DNA of 10,778 bases from JBEGTT01 sp041179245. GTDB taxonomy: Bacteria > Pseudomonadota > Gammaproteobacteria > Burkholderiales > Rhodocyclaceae. A model generated the notes under the pieces. It was given only the letters and a program-made list of their open reading frames with translations, had not been told where the DNA came from and did not search any database. The stretch's first letter is position 1. Each line of letters opens with the position of its first letter. The DNA is taken from positions 1 through 10,778 of the forward strand of contig JBEGTT010000131.1 of assembly GCA_041179245.1 (NCBI GenBank), read 5' to 3'. This document shows positions 1-6,280 of the stretch, one piece after another. A program made the translations under genes and the position numbers.

Positions 1-1
1 C

Positions 2-1084
2 AAGGGGCTTGATAAACCCTTCTTTGATAAGAACGGTGTAATTTGGCTGAAATGCGGTGCAGACAAGCGGCGAGTCAACTCCAAAGAGGAACTGCGCCGC
101 CTGTTCCAGATTTCGGATCAGTTTCACGCGGATGAATTACCCACAAAGGCTGGCCTAGACGCGCTGGACAAACTTCGCTTTCGTGACTTTCTGAAAGCCA
201 CCTATAAGCGGGATTTGCCTGATTCCACAGAAGATTTTCTTCGCTTACTACAGAACATGAATCTGGCCACTCCCGAGGGGGCACTCAACCTAGCAGGGGT
301 TTTACTTTTTGCAGAACAACCAGAATGGATCAAGCCACAGTTTGTTATTAAGGCGATTCGTTATCCGGGCAATGCAATTCACTCCTCCGCATATCTGGAT
401 ACGGAAGATTTTTCGGGAGTGCTACCCAAAATTTTCGAGGGTTCGCTTGCCTTCATCATGCGAAACTTGCACAAAACCCAAGCGGGGCGCGGGGTAAATT
501 TGCCGGGAATAGCGGAAATACCAGAGGCCGTATTTGAGGAGTTACTCGTCAATGCGCTGGTTCATCGTGATTATTTGGTAAGTGCGCCTGTCAGAATTTT
601 TATGTTTGATGATCGGATTGAAATCATCAGCCCAGGTCACCTGCCAAACAATCTAACCGTCGAGAAGATTCGTGCCGGAAATTCCAACATTCGCAATCCG
701 ATTCTAGTTTCTTATGTCGCAAAGGGACTTCTGCCATATCACGGACTTGGTTCTGGCGTTACACGAGCACTGTCAGCATGGCCTGAAATTGATTTTGTGA
801 GTGACCACGACGGCTGCCTTTTCACTGCGATTGTTCGCCGCCCTCCATTAGGGGCTGCCGAGGAAAAAACGTCGGGGAAAACGTCGGGGAAAACGTCGGG
901 GAAAACGTCGGGGAAAATCCTAGCAGCGGTTCAGAAAAACTCATCTATCACCATTCCAGAGCTTTCAGTGTTGCTTGAAGTAACGGAAAGGTCCATTGAA
1001 CGCAATCTGCAAAAACTCCAGAGCGAAGGTCGTCTATGTCGTATAGGCCCAGCAAATGGCGGGCATTGGAAAAGTATTGAATGA
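2..1084 (+). CDS. COG2865-type ATP-binding/winged-helix regulator (AlbA_2 family), 5' partial
   Basis: The reading frame is open from the first bases, so the gene starts upstream of the window; 360 codons are visible. An internal TTG at 215 is not a credible start, because residues before it match the family (GADKRRVNSKEELRRLFQ at about residues 19-36, the end of an AlbA_2/Schlafen-like domain). The middle holds a GHKL-type ATPase-like segment: FEELLVNALVHRDY (N box) near visible residues 178-191, RIEIISPGHLP near 205-215, and GLGSGVTRAL near 249-258. A KTSGK repeat linker follows, then a C-terminal winged helix-turn-helix (ITIPELSVLLEVTERSIERN, with GGHWK at the end). Such proteins are usually annotated as putative transcriptional regulators or ATP-dependent helicase-related; the true activity is poorly known. 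The stop overlaps the ATG of the histidine kinase by 4 nt (ATGA), implying co-translation. The family call is firm, the function is not. Confidence 0.88.
   Translation, partial: KGLDKPFFDKNGVIWLKCGADKRRVNSKEELRRLFQISDQFHADELPTKAGLDALDKLRFRDFLKATYKRDLPDSTEDFLRLLQNMNLATPEGALNLAGVLLFAEQPEWIKPQFVIKAIRYPGNAIHSSAYLDTEDFSGVLPKIFEGSLAFIMRNLHKTQAGRGVNLPGIAEIPEAVFEELLVNALVHRDYLVSAPVRIFMFDDRIEIISPGHLPNNLTVEKIRAGNSNIRNPILVSYVAKGLLPYHGLGSGVTRALSAWPEIDFVSDHDGCLFTAIVRRPPLGAAEEKTSGKTSGKTSGKTSGKILAAVQKNSSITIPELSVLLEVTERSIERNLQKLQSEGRLCRIGPANGGHWKSIE
866..913 (+). repeat. Tandem 12-nt direct repeat, four perfect copies
   Basis: Four consecutive exact copies of aaaacgtcgggg lie inside the first gene at 866-877, 878-889, 890-901 and 902-913. 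They encode the linker KTSGKTSGKTSGK between the ATPase-like part and the C-terminal winged helix. The unit is a multiple of three, so gain or loss of copies would change linker length without a frameshift. Confidence 0.95.
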
Positions 1085-2685
1085 CAAACTCACAAAGTCA
1101 GCCTGCTGAAATCGAACTCAATGCGGTACGTGCCGAACTTCAGGAAGTGCAGTTCTCACAGCTACGCCTAGAGGCCGCGTTGGCTCGTAGTGAAGAACGG
1201 ATGCTTCTGATCACAGAAACCATTCCTGCGCTGATTGGTTACTTCGACCCCCAACAGATTTACCGTTACGCCAACCAACGTTACGCGCAATGGTTTGGAA
1301 TGGCGCCGACAGAAGTCATTGGTAACAGCATTTCACAAGTCATTGGTGACCGGGGTTATCAGCAAGTTAAACACCACATCACCCAAGCGTTAGGCGGTGA
1401 AACGGTCACCTACGAATACACCATGCGCCAACACAATCTTCTGGTGCATGGCCGCAGCACGCTGGTACCTGAAATTAGCCCAGAGGGAAGTGTTCTGGGT
1501 TGTTTTGTTTTGTCGTTTGACATCACCGAACAAAAACGTATGCAAGAAGCGTTGGTGCAGGCGCAAAAAATGGAGGCCATCGGCCAACTGACGGGCGGTT
1601 TGGCACACGATTTTAATAATCTACTAACCATCCTGCTGGGCAATCTTGGAACGCTGCAGGAACGCTACCAACACCATGCCGAAATCACCGAACTAGTATC
1701 TCCAGCCTTGCAGGCGTCTCATCGTGGCGCAGAACTCATTCGGCGATTACTGTCTTTCTCTCGCCAGCAACCGCTGAAACCCGTATCGGCCAACATCGGT
1801 GAGCTGATTCAGGAAATGACGCCGCTGATTCGTCGGCCCTTACCCACCTCGATTAGCCTCACCACTCAGCTTCCATCTGAACCACTTTATTCGCGGGTTG
1901 ACTCAGCGCAGCTAGAAAGTGCGCTGTTGAATTTTGTGCTGAATGCTCGCGACGCCATGCCAGATGGCGGCATGCTGATGATTCGAGTTAGCGAGCATGA
2001 GATTGACGAATTAGCAGCCACGGAACTGCTCTTAGCTGCGGGAAAATATGTGCGGATTGATGTGGAAGATACCGGCTTCGGCATGGATAACGAAACACAG
2101 GCCCGCATCTTTGAACCCTTTTTCACTACCAAAAGCTTTGGGCAAGGCAGCGGCTTGGGGCTGTCGATGGTCTATGGTTTTATCAAACAATCCGATGGCG
2201 GGATTACGGTACAAAGCGAACCGGACAAAGGAACCCATATCTCAGTCTTTCTGCCCCCGGCCCCGCCGGTTCCCGCCACGATTGCCATCGAAGAAACTGC
2301 GCTCCCACGTATTCCTCAAGGCGCGCTGGTGCTGTTGGTCGAAGATGAACCGGAGGTTCGCCAAGTGGTTCGGCATCAACTCCTCGACCTTGGCTACCTC
2401 GTGCTCGAAGCCGAGAACGGCAATCAGGCCATAGAGATGCTGCAGCACGTTCAGGATGTCACCATTTTGCTCACTGACGTAGTGATGCCCGGCGGAATGA
2501 ATGGCCGGGAACTGGCACGATTGGCGTTACAACAACGTCCAGAATTGCGGGTAGTCCTGATGAGTGGCTACGACGAAAAAACCCACCACACCGAATCTCA
2601 AAAAGCTGAGAATGTCAGCCCTTCCCCACCCTTGTTGAGCAAACCCTTCACCAAACGAGAACTGGCCCAAGTGCTGCAACCATGA
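1081..2685 (+). CDS. Soluble PAS hybrid sensor histidine kinase with C-terminal receiver
   Basis: The 534-residue protein autophosphorylates on histidine and probably relays phosphate to its own receiver and onward. Order: a short N-terminal coiled coil (about 10-42); a PAS fold (about 43-150, ending in the typical SFDITEQKRMQEAL); a dimerisation/phosphoacceptor helix with GGLAHDFNN, phospho-His at H176; an ATPase domain with N box NFVLNARDAM (284-293), DTGFGM (330-335), FEPFFTTK (344-351) and GSGLGLSM (356-363); and a receiver with acidic pair E421/D422, phospho-Asp D466 in LLTDVVMP, S495 and K521. The HDFNN box resembles FixL/NtrB-like kinases. No signal peptide or membrane helix is present, so sensing should be cytoplasmic; the ligand is unknown. 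Start and stop overlap both neighbours by 4 nt. No strong Shine-Dalgarno is visible before 1081, so translation probably depends on coupling with the upstream gene. Confidence 0.95.
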   Translation: MTNSQSQPAEIELNAVRAELQEVQFSQLRLEAALARSEERMLLITETIPALIGYFDPQQIYRYANQRYAQWFGMAPTEVIGNSISQVIGDRGYQQVKHHITQALGGETVTYEYTMRQHNLLVHGRSTLVPEISPEGSVLGCFVLSFDITEQKRMQEALVQAQKMEAIGQLTGGLAHDFNNLLTILLGNLGTLQERYQHHAEITELVSPALQASHRGAELIRRLLSFSRQQPLKPVSANIGELIQEMTPLIRRPLPTSISLTTQLPSEPLYSRVDSAQLESALLNFVLNARDAMPDGGMLMIRVSEHEIDELAATELLLAAGKYVRIDVEDTGFGMDNETQARIFEPFFTTKSFGQGSGLGLSMVYGFIKQSDGGITVQSEPDKGTHISVFLPPAPPVPATIAIEETALPRIPQGALVLLVEDEPEVRQVVRHQLLDLGYLVLEAENGNQAIEMLQHVQDVTILLTDVVMPGGMNGRELARLALQQRPELRVVLMSGYDEKTHHTESQKAENVSPSPPLLSKPFTKRELAQVLQP

Positions 2686-3422
2686 AAACCCCTGCCACCC
2701 TGAATCAGCCCCTGATTTTCATTGTAGATGACGACCGTGAAGTCGCCAGAACCATTGAGATGACGCTGAACAGTTTTTCGTTTGCAACCCAACATTGCCG
2801 GACCGCCGCCGATTTGATGCGCCGCCTGCGGACTCAATCGCCTGACCTGTGCATCATTGACCTTGGCTTACCTGATATTGATGGCATGACGCTGATGCAA
2901 CACGTCCGCAATATCAGCCATTGTGGCGTTTTGATTCTGACCGGACGTTCCCATGTCAGTGATCGGGTAATGGGGCTAGAACTGGGGGCTGATGACTACA
3001 TGCTCAAACCCTTTGAGCCACGTGAATTGGTCGCCCGAATTCGCAGCATCCTGCGCCGACGGCAAACGGTAGAAACCCAATCGGCCCAGAACACCTTGTT
3101 AATCGCTGTATTTGCGGGATGGCAATTCAACCCAGCAAACAATATGCTGCGTAGCAGTCAAGGTGAAGAACATGTTTTAAGTACCGCTGAAGCAGATCTG
3201 CTTCGCGTTTTTCTGGCCAATCCCAACCGAATTTTGCAACGCGAACAACTGCTCGGCGGGCGTGAAATTGCGCCCACTGACCGGAGTATTGATGTGCGTG
3301 TTTCTCGCCTACGGCGCAAGCTGGACGGGGATGGGAAGCATCAGGAAATCATCAAAACGGTCTATGGCGCGGGTTACCTGTTGCTAGCCAGCGTTCGTTG
3401 GCAAACTGAACTCCAAACCTGA
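2682..3422 (+). CDS. OmpR/PhoB-family response regulator
   Basis: This is a 246-residue DNA-binding response regulator of the usual family length. The receiver (about 11-126) has acidic residues D16-D17, phosphoacceptor D60 in CIIDLGLPDIDG, T87 in LILTGR and K109 in LKPFEP, so all switch residues are present. The C-terminal winged helix (about 145-236) has the recognition helix RSIDVRVSRLRRKL (201-214) and the terminal wing TVYGAGYLL. It overlaps the hybrid kinase by 4 nt (ATGA at 2682-2685), making that kinase its obvious partner. The kinase already ends in its own receiver and no separate Hpt domain is seen here, so either the kinase phosphorylates this regulator directly or an Hpt protein lies elsewhere. 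Targets are unknown; autoregulation is possible but not shown. Confidence 0.96.
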   Translation: MKTPATLNQPLIFIVDDDREVARTIEMTLNSFSFATQHCRTAADLMRRLRTQSPDLCIIDLGLPDIDGMTLMQHVRNISHCGVLILTGRSHVSDRVMGLELGADDYMLKPFEPRELVARIRSILRRRQTVETQSAQNTLLIAVFAGWQFNPANNMLRSSQGEEHVLSTAEADLLRVFLANPNRILQREQLLGGREIAPTDRSIDVRVSRLRRKLDGDGKHQEIIKTVYGAGYLLLASVRWQTELQT

Positions 3423-3432
3423 CACCAAAACC

Positions 3433-3702
3433 ATGTACATCATTCTGACCGCTTGGTTGTATGTCACCGTATTGATGGCGGTGGTCGAAACCAGCCTCGT
3501 TGCCGGTGTTTTGACCTTTGTTTTTTATGGCTTGCTACCCGCCAGCTTATTTTGGTGGTTACTCGGTGGTCGTCGCCAACTCAGAGAATTGAAGCGACAA
3601 CGGGAAGCTTACCGGCAGGCACAACAAACAACACCGCACCCCTCACTCCCCAACCAAACGCCCCATGATGGCAATCGAAGCGACACCGGCACCGATCAAT
3701 AA
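3433..3702 (+). CDS. Small two-helix inner-membrane protein
   Basis: This 89-residue protein begins MYIILTAWLYVTVLMAVVE, with two hydrophobic segments at about 3-19 and 21-46. A strongly basic amphipathic stretch (GGRRQLRELKRQREAYRQAQ, about 45-64) and a polar, likely disordered tail follow. The basic part after the second helix suggests a cytoplasmic C-terminus. I recall similar short proteins with a MYII..AWLYV start in betaproteobacteria, annotated only as hypothetical or membrane proteins. The ATG lies 10 nt after the response-regulator stop with no clear Shine-Dalgarno, so it probably belongs to the same operon. Its last 60 nt run antisense to the end of the ZIP transporter gene. Function is unknown; it may be a membrane partner or simply a downstream passenger. 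Confidence 0.75.
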   Translation: MYIILTAWLYVTVLMAVVETSLVAGVLTFVFYGLLPASLFWWLLGGRRQLRELKRQREAYRQAQQTTPHPSLPNQTPHDGNRSDTGTDQ

Positions 3703-4413
3703 AATTTGCTGCAAGGTTTCCTGAAGCTTGGTTCGTTTGTGTAAGCCCGGAATCAGATCCGCCACCGCCACATAAATCATGCTGGCGGCGGCCATCCCCA
3801 GAATGTACGGAATCACCGCTTGAACCGCCGTTAGGGTGAAGTAAGCCAACGTTGCGCCCAGCAAGGTGGCCAGACTGGATAAAAGATTAAACGCCAATGC
3901 CTTGGCGCGGCTATAACCGGAGTGCAGCAGAATCAGAAAATCTCCCAGTTCCTGGGGAATTTCATGGGCAATGATCGCCATCGCCGTCACCCATCCCAGT
4001 TCATGGCTTTCCATAAACGCCGCCGCGATCAACACACCGTCCACAAAATTGTGAAACGTGTCGCCAATCAAAATCATCATCCCTGAACGCCCATAGTCGT
4101 GGGTGTGCGCAGGTACTTCATGCGCTTCGCAGTGGTTGTGATGGCAATGCCGCCACAACACCAACTTTTCCAGCACAAAGAACAACAGGATGCCCACCAA
4201 CAAGGTCAGCGCCGTATCGTGAAAGTTAGTACTGGTTTCTAAAGAGTGCGGCAGAACTTCCAGAAAAGCGGCACCCAGCAAAGCCCCGATGGCATACGAC
4301 ACCAACAAGGGAACCGACGCAGCACTTAAACGGTGAGTCAGCAATGCCGCCGCCAAAACGCTCAACACGCCCCCTGCTAGGCTGACCAACAAGATCAAAA
4401 ATAATGTGCTCAC
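3643..4413 (-). CDS. ZIP-family divalent metal cation transporter
   Basis: This is an inner-membrane transporter expected to move Zn2+ or a related divalent metal into the cytoplasm. About eight hydrophobic segments are seen. The signature pore motifs are HNFVDG in the fourth and HEIPQE in the fifth membrane segment, preceded by a His-rich cytoplasmic loop (HCHHNHCEAHEVPAHTHD) typical of metal binding. I chose the GTG at 4413 (protein starting VSTLFLILLVSLAGG, 256 residues), because the family normally begins directly with the first helix. The frame extends to another GTG at 4530, but that adds about 39 non-conserved residues and would start beside a hairpin and upstream of a good -10 box at 4448-4453. 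No strong Shine-Dalgarno is visible for either start. The 3' end overlaps the convergent small membrane gene. Confidence 0.92.
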   Translation of the reverse strand: MSTLFLILLVSLAGGVLSVLAAALLTHRLSAASVPLLVSYAIGALLGAAFLEVLPHSLETSTNFHDTALTLLVGILLFFVLEKLVLWRHCHHNHCEAHEVPAHTHDYGRSGMMILIGDTFHNFVDGVLIAAAFMESHELGWVTAMAIIAHEIPQELGDFLILLHSGYSRAKALAFNLLSSLATLLGATLAYFTLTAVQAVIPYILGMAAASMIYVAVADLIPGLHKRTKLQETLQQILLIGAGVASIAIMGRLVGE

Positions 4414-4447
4414 GATGACTTTCAGGGAGTACCGAAAAAGGGGCGCA

Positions 4448-4453
4448 ATTATA
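4448..4453 (-). promoter_or_regulatory. Possible -10 box for the ZIP transporter gene
   Basis: The minus strand carries a perfect TATAAT 34 nt upstream of the GTG at 4413. Initiation about 7 nt downstream would give a short leader and exclude the alternative GTG at 4530. No good -35 hexamer is visible at 16-18 nt (the sequence there is close to ggtttt), so the promoter may need an activator, or this may be chance. Confidence 0.35.
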
Positions 4454-4486
4454 CGGCCAGGCAGATAAGCAAAACCTGAATCACCC

Positions 4487-4502
4487 CGGAATTGGTAGAC
4501 AC
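4487..4502 (+). other. Fragment matching the tRNA-Leu D-arm
   Basis: CGGAATTGGTAGACAC matches, from memory, the D-stem/D-loop consensus of bacterial tRNA-Leu genes. The flanks do not form an acceptor stem, and no T-arm (GGTTCRAATCC-like) follows within the expected distance, so this is not a working tRNA. It could be a remnant of a tRNA gene or recombination site, or coincidence. Confidence 0.35.
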
Positions 4503-4532
4503 CCTGAAGCTTTAAATTAAGAGCTGCCACAA

Positions 4533-4553
4533 GGGGCTAAATTTATTAGCCCC
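4533..4553 (-). terminator. Hairpin downstream of the cytochrome c' gene
   Basis: A perfect 8-bp inverted repeat, GGGGCTAA with TTAGCCCC around a 5-nt loop, starts 7 nt after the cytochrome c' stop on the minus strand. The tail after the stem is only TTGTGG, not a proper T-tract, so it is either a weak intrinsic terminator or a 3'-end stabilising hairpin. Its position favours transcript end formation. Confidence 0.5.
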
Positions 4554-4560
4554 GCCACAT

Positions 4561-5016
4561 TTACCGCAATTTAAAAATCTTGTGGCAGCTTTGACAGGTT
4601 TCATGAAGCGTTTTGTACGCAGCGCTGATTTTGTTAATGTCTTTGCTCTTGGCCGCAATTTGTAGGGCTTGGGTTGCTCGAATGAATCGCTGACGTTCCT
4701 GTTCAAATTTTTCCGTTTGCGCCCAAACTTCTGGAGTGGCCCTAGTCGGGGGGTAGTGAGTATCTGCACCGAAATAAGTCCAAGGGCCGTCTTTCTTGCT
4801 CGCTAATTTGTCAGCTAACGATTCAAATTCCTCTGCATCGTAGCGATTCTCTCGGAGCATGACGCCCATCGGTTCGAACGCTTTGATGATTTCCTTAAAC
4901 GCGACTTGTCGAGTTTTCACCGGCTGTCCCGGACGTGTATCTTCAACCTCCCCGCAGGCAATCAGCGCAGTAGTAACGCAAAGTAAACAAATAAAAAGGG
5001 CTGAGAAATTTTTCAT
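4561..5016 (-). CDS. Cytochrome c' (class II c-type cytochrome), predicted lipoprotein
   Basis: This is a 151-residue exported haem protein. The haem-binding CQSCH is at 141-145, close to the C-terminus and preceded by AAYKTLHET, which is the class II cytochrome c / cytochrome c' arrangement. The rest looks helical, fitting a four-helix bundle. The N-terminus MKNFSALFICLLCVTTALIAC has a lipobox LIAC with Cys21. The next residue is Gly rather than Asp, so outer-membrane anchoring facing the periplasm is expected. Family members bind NO or transfer electrons; which applies here cannot be read from sequence, though Met50 or Met53 near the first helix could matter for distal haem coordination. 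It diverges from the gene at 5141 and is followed by a hairpin, suggesting a single-gene transcript. Confidence 0.88.
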   Translation of the reverse strand: MKNFSALFICLLCVTTALIACGEVEDTRPGQPVKTRQVAFKEIIKAFEPMGVMLRENRYDAEEFESLADKLASKKDGPWTYFGADTHYPPTRATPEVWAQTEKFEQERQRFIRATQALQIAAKSKDINKISAAYKTLHETCQSCHKIFKLR

Positions 5017-5140
5017 GGGGTGCTTTTAAGGTTGGAAAATCAGGAAGCTGGATTGTACGGGGGGGAACAGTTATTCTCAGGCTATTGTCGATCGGATGAA
5101 TGTAATGGGTACGAACAAGCCGCTATTTATAGGGGGTAAT

Positions 5141-5554
5141 TTGAAGAAACTTTGTGTTGCTATCGTGTTCCTGATTTCTGTCAGCGGGACTGTCCAAGCA
5201 GAGCATTGGCATGATCGGGGGCATAGTCATTTTGGGGTCAGCGTTGGAGTTGGCCCATATTGGGGTCCGTGGTACTACCCACCGCCACCTTATTATCACT
5301 ACCCATATCCGCAGACAGTTATCGTTGGTATCCCACCTTCTCCGGTTTATATTGAACAAGCTCCTCAACCAGCGGTTGTCCTCCCTCAGACCACGACTAC
5401 TGGCTCGTCAGTAGCGCCGATGGCAGTACCGCCGGCTGAAAATTATTGGTACTACTGTCCATCCTCCAAGGCTTACTACCCTTACGTAAAAGAGTGCCCC
5501 GCTGGATGGCAAAAAGTTTCACCACAGCCCCCACCACCTCCCTCTTCACGATAA
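5141..5554 (+). CDS. Secreted Pro/Tyr-rich protein with YYCP...CPxGW motif
   Basis: I favour the TTG at 5141, giving 137 residues. AGGGGG lies at 5131-5136, 4 nt upstream, and the product starts with a textbook signal peptide (KKLCVAIVFLISVSGTVQA, cleavage likely after about residue 20). The ATG at 5096 in the same frame would add 15 polar residues before it and has no clear ribosome site. The mature part is rich in His, Tyr and Pro (HWHDRGHSHFGVSVGVGP, then YYPPPPYYHYPYP). It ends in YWYYCPSSKAYYPYVKECPAGW, whose two cysteines could form a disulfide. Proteins with this YYCP...YYP...CP.GW ending are common exported hypotheticals in proteobacteria, to my knowledge without a defined function. 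A 6-nt gap to the next gene indicates an operon. Confidence 0.82.
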   Translation: MKKLCVAIVFLISVSGTVQAEHWHDRGHSHFGVSVGVGPYWGPWYYPPPPYYHYPYPQTVIVGIPPSPVYIEQAPQPAVVLPQTTTTGSSVAPMAVPPAENYWYYCPSSKAYYPYVKECPAGWQKVSPQPPPPPSSR

Positions 5555-5560
5555 ATTTTT

Positions 5561-6268
5561 ATGAGCACTAGCCTAAACTCTCCTGCCGCCGTGCGGCTAC
5601 ACCCTGTTTTATGGGTTGCTGCTGTCTCGGTTATTGTGTTTTCCGCCGTAGGAATTGCCAAGTTTGCAGGCGTTCTTCCAGAGAAACAGCCTGAAATCAA
5701 AGAATCACTAGTTTCAAGCACAACAGCACCGGAGCAAAAACCGTTGGCGGCGGTAGAAACCAATCAACCGAACTTACCCGTGGCCCATTCAGCAAGCGCT
5801 CCGCTCAAAATTGCTAAGAAACATGTTCAGCCGGTGCCAAACACGGAGCAACCACCAACCCTGCCCCCTCCTTTAAACAGCGGTATCCCACCAGACTACG
5901 TTACCCAGCCAACTGTTTCTCCCGCAGTCCCTGCTTGCCCAAATTGCGGCGTTGTTGAATCCATAAGCGAAGTTAGCCGAGAACTGCCTGGTTCTGGGGC
6001 TGGTGCAGTGATGGGCAGTATTGCAGGTGGTGTACTCGGCAGTAACGTTGGTAAAGGAAGTGGAAGAGCACTCGCCACGATGGCTGGGATTTTTGGGGGA
6101 GCCATCATCGGTGATGGCGTCGAGAGGTCACAGCACAGATCCATCAGCTATAAAGTCATTGTAAAAATGGACGACGGGGACTTTAGGACGGTGGAAATTG
6201 AGGATGTCTCTTCACTACAAGTTGGCGACCATATCCGACTCAGCGGTGGCAGGCTTTCTCCGCGATGA
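5561..6268 (+). CDS. Membrane-anchored glycine-zipper protein
   Basis: This 235-residue protein has an N-terminal membrane anchor (about 16-37). A long Pro/Ala/Thr/Ser-rich periplasmic linker (about 40-122) and a CPNCG pair (126-130) follow. Next comes a glycine-zipper segment (about 144-185: GSGAGAVMGSIAGGVLGSNV, then IFGGAIIGDG) and a small beta-rich C-terminus (YKVIVKMDDGDFRTVEIE, then GDHIRLSGG). This matches the glycine zipper 2TM group that includes SlyB/PcpY-like envelope proteins, though those are usually lipoproteins and this one has an uncleaved-looking anchor instead. The Gly-rich helices probably insert into or pack against a membrane. The exact role is unknown; envelope integrity is the usual suggestion for the family. 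It sits between a secreted protein and an ApbE-like gene with gaps of 6 and 12 nt. No clear Shine-Dalgarno. Confidence 0.85.
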   Translation: MSTSLNSPAAVRLHPVLWVAAVSVIVFSAVGIAKFAGVLPEKQPEIKESLVSSTTAPEQKPLAAVETNQPNLPVAHSASAPLKIAKKHVQPVPNTEQPPTLPPPLNSGIPPDYVTQPTVSPAVPACPNCGVVESISEVSRELPGSGAGAVMGSIAGGVLGSNVGKGSGRALATMAGIFGGAIIGDGVERSQHRSISYKVIVKMDDGDFRTVEIEDVSSLQVGDHIRLSGGRLSPR

Positions 6269-6280
6269 AAAATTGCCCTA

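Noticed and set aside
866..913. Possible CRISPR-like array
   Set aside because: The 12-nt units are directly adjacent with no spacers and lie in frame within a coding domain linker.
2032..2448. Long reading frames on both strands inside the kinase gene (2032-2238, 2048-2434 and 2242-2448)
   Set aside because: They overlap strongly conserved ATPase and receiver motifs of the real frame and have no domain features of their own.
4414..4530. N-terminal extension of the ZIP transporter to the GTG at 4530
   Set aside because: The added residues are not transporter-like, the start abuts a hairpin, and a TATAAT box lies downstream of it.
4460..4570. Intact tRNA-Leu gene
   Set aside because: Only the D-arm matches; no pairing acceptor stem, anticodon stem or T-arm is found.
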